The notes below the pieces were generated by a model that saw only the letters and a program-made list of their open reading frames with translations, was not told where the DNA came from and ran no database searches. This document shows positions 60,605 to 64,000 of a DNA stretch of 64,000 nt, piece by piece (position 1 is the first letter of the stretch; each line of letters opens with the position of its first letter). This DNA is from Nannocystis exedens (GTDB lineage Bacteria; Myxococcota_A; Polyangia; Nannocystales; Nannocystaceae), in contig NZ_NETK01000001.1 in NCBI RefSeq assembly GCF_002343915.1, positions 9,820,001 to 9,884,000 of the forward strand, given 5' to 3'. The translations under genes and the position numbers were made by a program.

Positions 60605-61059
60605 GCCGCGGCGGGCCGGACGAGCGGATCGATGCATTGATGAGATGTCTCTGGGGATCGTTGCGCCAATGGTGGCAGCGAGGCCGCCCTACCATTTGCC
60701 CGCATCCACGGTATGGACCGGCCGCGGCGCCGTGAAAACCGAGGGCTATCGTAGGGGGAGCGGCGGTCGGGTCGCAAGGGACTCGACTCGTACGTGGCGC
60801 GAGATGGCGCGAAGGGGGCGGGCAGACGCGTGCGCCGGCGAAGCTCGGCGTATTTGGAGCAGGATGCGAGGGGCCCGCTGCGACGCGCGGCGGGCCGCGA
60901 AAGACCGCGACGTCGCGCGCGGGGCCGCTGGCCGCCGCGCTCGACCGAGCGTACCGTTCACGGCCGCGAGCGACGGCCGATTGACCTCGCAGACGCCGTT
61001 GCCGCCTTGACGCCGTCTTGCGGTGCATCTCGCGGCGGCGCCGCGACGGCGGGGTGCAG
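60605..61059. other. Convergent intergenic region, about 455 bp
   Basis: No protein-like frame. One single-hairpin CATG-type unit (agatgtctctgggg) lies at about 60643. Nothing else seen. Confidence 0.45.
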
Positions 61060-61485
61060 TCACCCGCCGGTCGTGTCCTCGTCCAATTGACAGGGGGCTC
61101 CCGGGTGCGGGCAGAGTTCGCGCGGAATCGTGTCTTCGACGCACTTCCAGGTGCCGTCGACGCAGGCCGGGTTCAGCACACCGTCGGCGCAAAAGCCCGG
61201 CGCATCGTCGACCACGATGCACGCGGCGCACTGAAGCGGCACCTCCGGACCAGGGTGATCACCGGCCTCACAGGGAGCGAGCGAAGTGGTCTCACCGGTG
61301 CTGCCGCTGCCAGTCGGACTCTCGGTGGTGGTGCCGGTCCCGGTCGTGCTCGTTCCGGCGCCGGTCGCGTCGGTCGTGCCCTGCCCGGTACCCGATTCGT
61401 CGGTCTCGGACGTGCCCGGCCCGCGCGACGGGCCCGCGCAGGCGACGAGGAGGCTCAGAATCAGTGGTAGCCGCAGGTTCTCCAC
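61060..61485 (-). CDS. Small Cys-rich lipoprotein
   Basis: 141 residues from a GTG (VENLRLPLILSLLVAC, a short lipoprotein signal). A Thr/Gly/Ser linker of about 45 residues is followed by a compact Cys-rich domain: LAPCEAGDHPGPEVPLQCAA, CIVVDDAPGFCADG, NPACVDGTWKCVEDT, RELCPHPGAPCQLDED. Nine Cys in about 70 residues imply a disulfide-stabilised surface module. Upstream codons in frame are Arg-rich; no ATG gives a better signal. Confidence 0.72.
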   Translation of the reverse strand: MENLRLPLILSLLVACAGPSRGPGTSETDESGTGQGTTDATGAGTSTTGTGTTTESPTGSGSTGETTSLAPCEAGDHPGPEVPLQCAACIVVDDAPGFCADGVLNPACVDGTWKCVEDTIPRELCPHPGAPCQLDEDTTGG

Positions 61486-61659
61486 CCATTCAATGTACCC
61501 CCTGCGGCGCCCAGCGGGCAGCTCGATGCAGCGACTGGCCGTCTGTGGGTCGCGCATGCCGGGCCGATGCCGTGGGCCCCGACGCCGCTCGAGGGAGGCG
61601 ATCGAGGAGGTCGGCGGTTTCCGGGGGCCGCGGGGGGCTCTACGTCCACGGCGGCTTCG

Positions 61660-61913
61660 ATGAGACTAGACCCGAGGACGGCCGACGCGGATCAAGCGTA
61701 CGAGCGGCGGCGTCGCAGCGCGACGCGGCTCACGAGGCTGTGCGTCGGCCTCGTCTTCGTGCATCTGCTGTTGTGGTGTCGCTGGTTCGGGCGGTCGGCG
61801 AAATCGCCGTCGCATTGATGGCCGCGCCAGCGCTCACCCAGTTCGTCGGCGGCGCCGCCACTGCAGTTGCGGGCGTGCAGCTCTGGCGCGCCGACGGATT
61901 CCGGGTGGCGTGA
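61660..61913 (+). pseudogene. Possible small two-helix membrane protein with frameshift
   Basis: One frame reads MRLDPRTADADQAYERRRRS, then LCVGLVFVHLLLWC; about 61775 the neighbouring frame takes over sensibly as VRAVGEIAVALMAAPALTQF, then VGGAATAVAGVQLW and RADGFRVA before its stop. Together they would make about 85 residues with two membrane helices. No family known, so this may be coincidence. Confidence 0.3.
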
Positions 61914-62205
61914 CGGCCTCTCGCGGGCTGACCCGTCGAGGCCCCACGCCGAGCTGCCGGTTCAGCCGCGACAACACCACCGCCCTTCAGGGGCGGGGCC
62001 GCTGGTTCATGGTCGCGGCCACGAAAGAGCGCGGTCTGCAGCAGGTCGCTCGAGCTACGCGATGGAAGCCTCACCGAAGGTAGGGTCCACATCTCTTGCA
62101 CGAGCATGACCATGAATGAAGGCAAGGATGGCTTCGGGGAGCGTCAGGGGAGAGCGTGCTGAACCTGATCGAAAAGCGTGTCTTCTCCAATCAAGAGTGC
62201 GAAGT
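61914..62205. other. Intergenic region before tRNA-like element B
   Basis: No gene seen. GC is lower than average in 62085-62205. Confidence 0.4.
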
Positions 62206-62327
62206 GAGGGGCTGCCCGACGGGCACCTGTTACATGCGAGGATCGAACTCGCTACCTTCAGTGTGACAGACTGACGTGATGACCAATTTCACTAATGTTG
62301 GTGTTGCCGCCCACGTGGCAGCCCCTC
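62206..62327 (-). ncRNA. tRNA-like element B (anticodon GUC) downstream of the vault gene
   Basis: Minus strand, on the same strand as and 46 bp after the vault protein stop. GAGGGGCTGCC (62327-62317) pairs with GGCAGCCCCTC (62216-62206). The core has TA at positions 8-9, D-arm GTGA-AATTGGTCA-TCAC, anticodon arm TCAGT-CTGTCAC-ACTGA with loop identical to tRNA-Asp (GUC at 62267-62265), variable AGGTA and T-arm GCGAG-TTCGATC-CTCGC. The acceptor helix has only four good pairs (ACAT/ATGT); CACC/GGTG can pair further out. No CCA. Compared with element A the outer helix has C-G changed to T-A on both sides. Confidence 0.78.
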
Positions 62328-62372
62328 GCCGGCGAGGATCGCCGGAGCGAGGGGCTCGCGTCAAGCCGCGGC

Positions 62373-64000
62373 TCACTCGGCCTTGCCGGGCTTGCCGTCC
62401 TTGCCGGCGGACTCGCGCGCGCGCATGCCGTCGGTGGTGCGCGAGATCGGGGTGCCGCGCACCAGCTGCGACAGCAGCTCGGCCGGGCTCTTGCCGCCGA
62501 GCAGCGCGACCAGGTTCATGTTGCTGGCGGCGGCCTTGAGGACCTCGCTGTCGGCGGCGGCTTGCAGGGCGCCGACCAACTCGTGCTGCAGCGCGCCGAG
62601 GCGGACGGCGTCGGCCTGGGCGAGCGCGGCCGCGCGGGCCTGCTCGACCTCGGCGAGGGCCCGCGCGTGCTCCTCGGCGGCGCGATCGACGAGGGCGCGC
62701 GCCTTGGCCTCGGACTCGGCGGCCAGCACCCGCGCGGCGGCGGCGAGCTCGCCCTGCTCGCGCTCGCGGTCGCGGGCGGCCTCGAAGGCGAGGCGCTCGA
62801 GCTGTTGCTTGTAGCGCAGGGCGTCGGCGTCGCGGCCGGCGACGAGCTGCTGCTTGAGGAGGACGACGGCGTGCTCGTCCTGGGCCTCGAGCTTGTTGGT
62901 CTCGGCCATGCGCTGGCTGGCGCCGCGCTGCAGGGCGTGCTCGTCGGCGTCGAGGGCGTCGCGCAGGCGGGTGGACTCCAGGCGCCGGCGGGACTGTTGA
63001 TCTTGCAGTTGCAGGGACACGGCCTCGCGCTGGACGTTGGCGAACAGCTCGGCGAGGGCAGGGTCGGCGACCTGGAAGCCGAGCACGTCGACGCCGCTCA
63101 GGACCATGCCGTTGTCGGGGAAGCGGAGCAGGCCGTCGTCGTCGCCGAGCAGGGTCTTGCGCACGACCGCCGGGAACTCGAGCAAGAGCTGCGTGGCCGA
63201 CAGCAGCCGCGCCGCCTCGCGCACGCGAGCGCGCACGGTGTCGGCGAGCAGCTTGACCGGATCTTCGACGTGGAACCACCGCTCGGGCTCGCCCTCGAAG
63301 TGGCCGGCGAGGCCGAGCTTGACCTTGAAGCGGACGAAGTCGGCCGACTCGATCTCGAAGTTGTCGGCGACTCGCCCGCCCTGCACGCGCAGGAAGCAGG
63401 TGGTGACGGTCGTGTGGCCGTCCTTGGTCTTGCCCTTCGACAGCTTGAGCGCGGTGAGCTGCTCCTCGTACTCGAGCAGCTCGGTGCGCGGACCGACGAC
63501 GACGCGCCGGCCGTGCCGCGAGGTGATCAGCACGGCCTCGTTGTTGGGCACGATGACGGACAGCGCCCACGGGGTGACGACCTCGGCGGTGGTCAGCTTG
63601 TGCGGCTCGGCGTGGCCGATCCACAGGTTCCACTTGTCGTGCGGGATCCGCCGCTGCACGTGCTCCTCGCCGCGCGGGTCGACGAGGTACGAGGTCTCGC
63701 CGCGCACCATCTTGACCATGCCGGTCCGCTGGTCGCGGACGTAGACGCCCGACTTCTGATCGATGCCGATGGCGTTGATGACGACGGCGTCGTGGTCGTT
63801 GCCGACGTGCGGCTCGCGGGTGACCGGGTTCAGCACCTCGGCCTCGATGAACGGGAAGAACACGCTCGGCAGGCCGCGCACCAGCAGCTCGGCGCCGGCC
63901 TCGTAGTGGTCGCGGTCGAGCGGGGTGCCGGGCGGGAGCCGCTTGCTCAGCTCGTCGTGCGCGATCGGGGTGATGATGCGGAGGTAGAGCGCCTGGTGCT
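62373..64000 (-). CDS. Major vault protein homologue (C-terminal part; gene runs off the window)
   Basis: At least 542 codons, continuing past 64000. It follows eukaryotic MVP in order: MVP repeat features (ALYLRIITPIAHDELSKRLP; LPSVFFPFIEAEVLNPVTRE; IDQKSGVYVRDQRTGMVKMV), then the shoulder domain (NNEAVLITSRHGRRVVVGPR; EYEEQLTALKLSKGKTK; FEIESADFVRFKVKLGLAGHF; RFPDNGMVLSGVDVLGFQV), then about 170 residues of charged, Ala-rich coiled coil (cap helix) and a short end NLVALLGGKSPAELLSQLV, GTPISRTTDG. MVP forms the 39-fold half-vault shell in animals and protists, and MVP-like sequences are known in some gliding bacteria. Alternative: a flotillin/SPFH protein, but the repeats before the shoulder favour MVP. 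Confidence 0.9.
   Translation of the reverse strand, partial: HQALYLRIITPIAHDELSKRLPPGTPLDRDHYEAGAELLVRGLPSVFFPFIEAEVLNPVTREPHVGNDHDAVVINAIGIDQKSGVYVRDQRTGMVKMVRGETSYLVDPRGEEHVQRRIPHDKWNLWIGHAEPHKLTTAEVVTPWALSVIVPNNEAVLITSRHGRRVVVGPRTELLEYEEQLTALKLSKGKTKDGHTTVTTCFLRVQGGRVADNFEIESADFVRFKVKLGLAGHFEGEPERWFHVEDPVKLLADTVRARVREAARLLSATQLLLEFPAVVRKTLLGDDDGLLRFPDNGMVLSGVDVLGFQVADPALAELFANVQREAVSLQLQDQQSRRRLESTRLRDALDADEHALQRGASQRMAETNKLEAQDEHAVVLLKQQLVAGRDADALRYKQQLERLAFEAARDREREQGELAAAARVLAAESEAKARALVDRAAEEHARALAEVEQARAAALAQADAVRLGALQHELVGALQAAADSEVLKAAASNMNLVALLGGKSPAELLSQLVRGTPISRTTDGMRARESAGKDGKPGKAE

Noticed and set aside
62373..64000. Flotillin/SPFH (band 7) protein
   Set aside because: The shoulder domain of vault protein is SPFH-like, but the preceding MVP repeats (P-x-x-E-A-E-V, GVYVRDQRTG) and the order with the long cap helix fit MVP better.

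Overview
The window is very GC-rich (roughly 70 percent or more) and reads like a chromosomal segment of a myxobacterium, most plausibly of the Nannocystis/Plesiocystis group. This is inferred from the gene content: many lipoproteins whose lipobox cysteine is followed by a long Thr/Ser/Gly/Asp-rich linker, Cys-rich 'CGDG...CDDG' repeats, fibrinogen-like secreted proteins, a protease with a Gly-rich C-terminal sorting tail, several complex histidine kinases and two Hanks-type Ser/Thr kinases. I see no rRNA, prophage, insertion sequence or CRISPR array.

Layout. 0.1-10 kb: secreted amidohydrolase, a PLP synthase/GNAT fusion, a hybrid histidine kinase, a beta-helix lipoprotein, and an HxlR regulator with an azoreductase. 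11-16 kb: a minus-strand operon (outer-membrane-like protein, di-heme cytochrome c lipoprotein, sulfotransferase-like protein, Pro-rich membrane protein). 16-25 kb: zinc-ribbon protein, S1/P1 nuclease, MOSC protein, Cache histidine kinase, two alpha/beta-hydrolase-type lipoproteins, GNAT enzyme. 25-40 kb: Ser/Thr kinase with an overlapping TPR lipoprotein, several surface lipoproteins, ATP-grasp enzyme, histidine kinase, a lipoprotein/membrane-protein pair. 40-57 kb: HEAT-repeat protein, Cys-rich lipoprotein, pectinacetylesterase-like lipoprotein, trypsin-like protease, membrane proteins, PEGA protein and a second Ser/Thr kinase. 57-61 kb: three tandem fibrinogen-like genes sharing one promoter motif. 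62.4-64 kb: the C-terminal part of a bacterial major vault protein, running off the window end.

Two non-coding systems stand out. First, between about 11 and 57 kb nearly every convergent intergenic region, several leaders and some coding regions carry strings of a 14-bp unit, N-CATG-(T/C)CC-N4-GG. Neighbouring units pair into short hairpins (often with UUCG or GAAA-like loops). Stem changes are compensated between arrays, one copy is a complete intrinsic terminator, and at least two arrays have been duplicated together with the adjacent gene's 3' end. Second, two about 125-nt elements at 59.7 and 62.2 kb, the latter directly downstream of the vault gene, contain tRNA-like cores (anticodons GAU and GUC) with abnormal acceptor stems, enclosed in an 11-bp outer helix that shows a compensatory base-pair change between the copies.

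Several genes appear frameshifted (MOSC, PEGA, and the reading frames at 33 kb and 61.7 kb). Two of these breaks fall in a C6 run where C7 would restore the frame, so sequencing error and real length variation both need considering. Promoter, terminator and start-site calls are by eye and are weaker than the protein calls.
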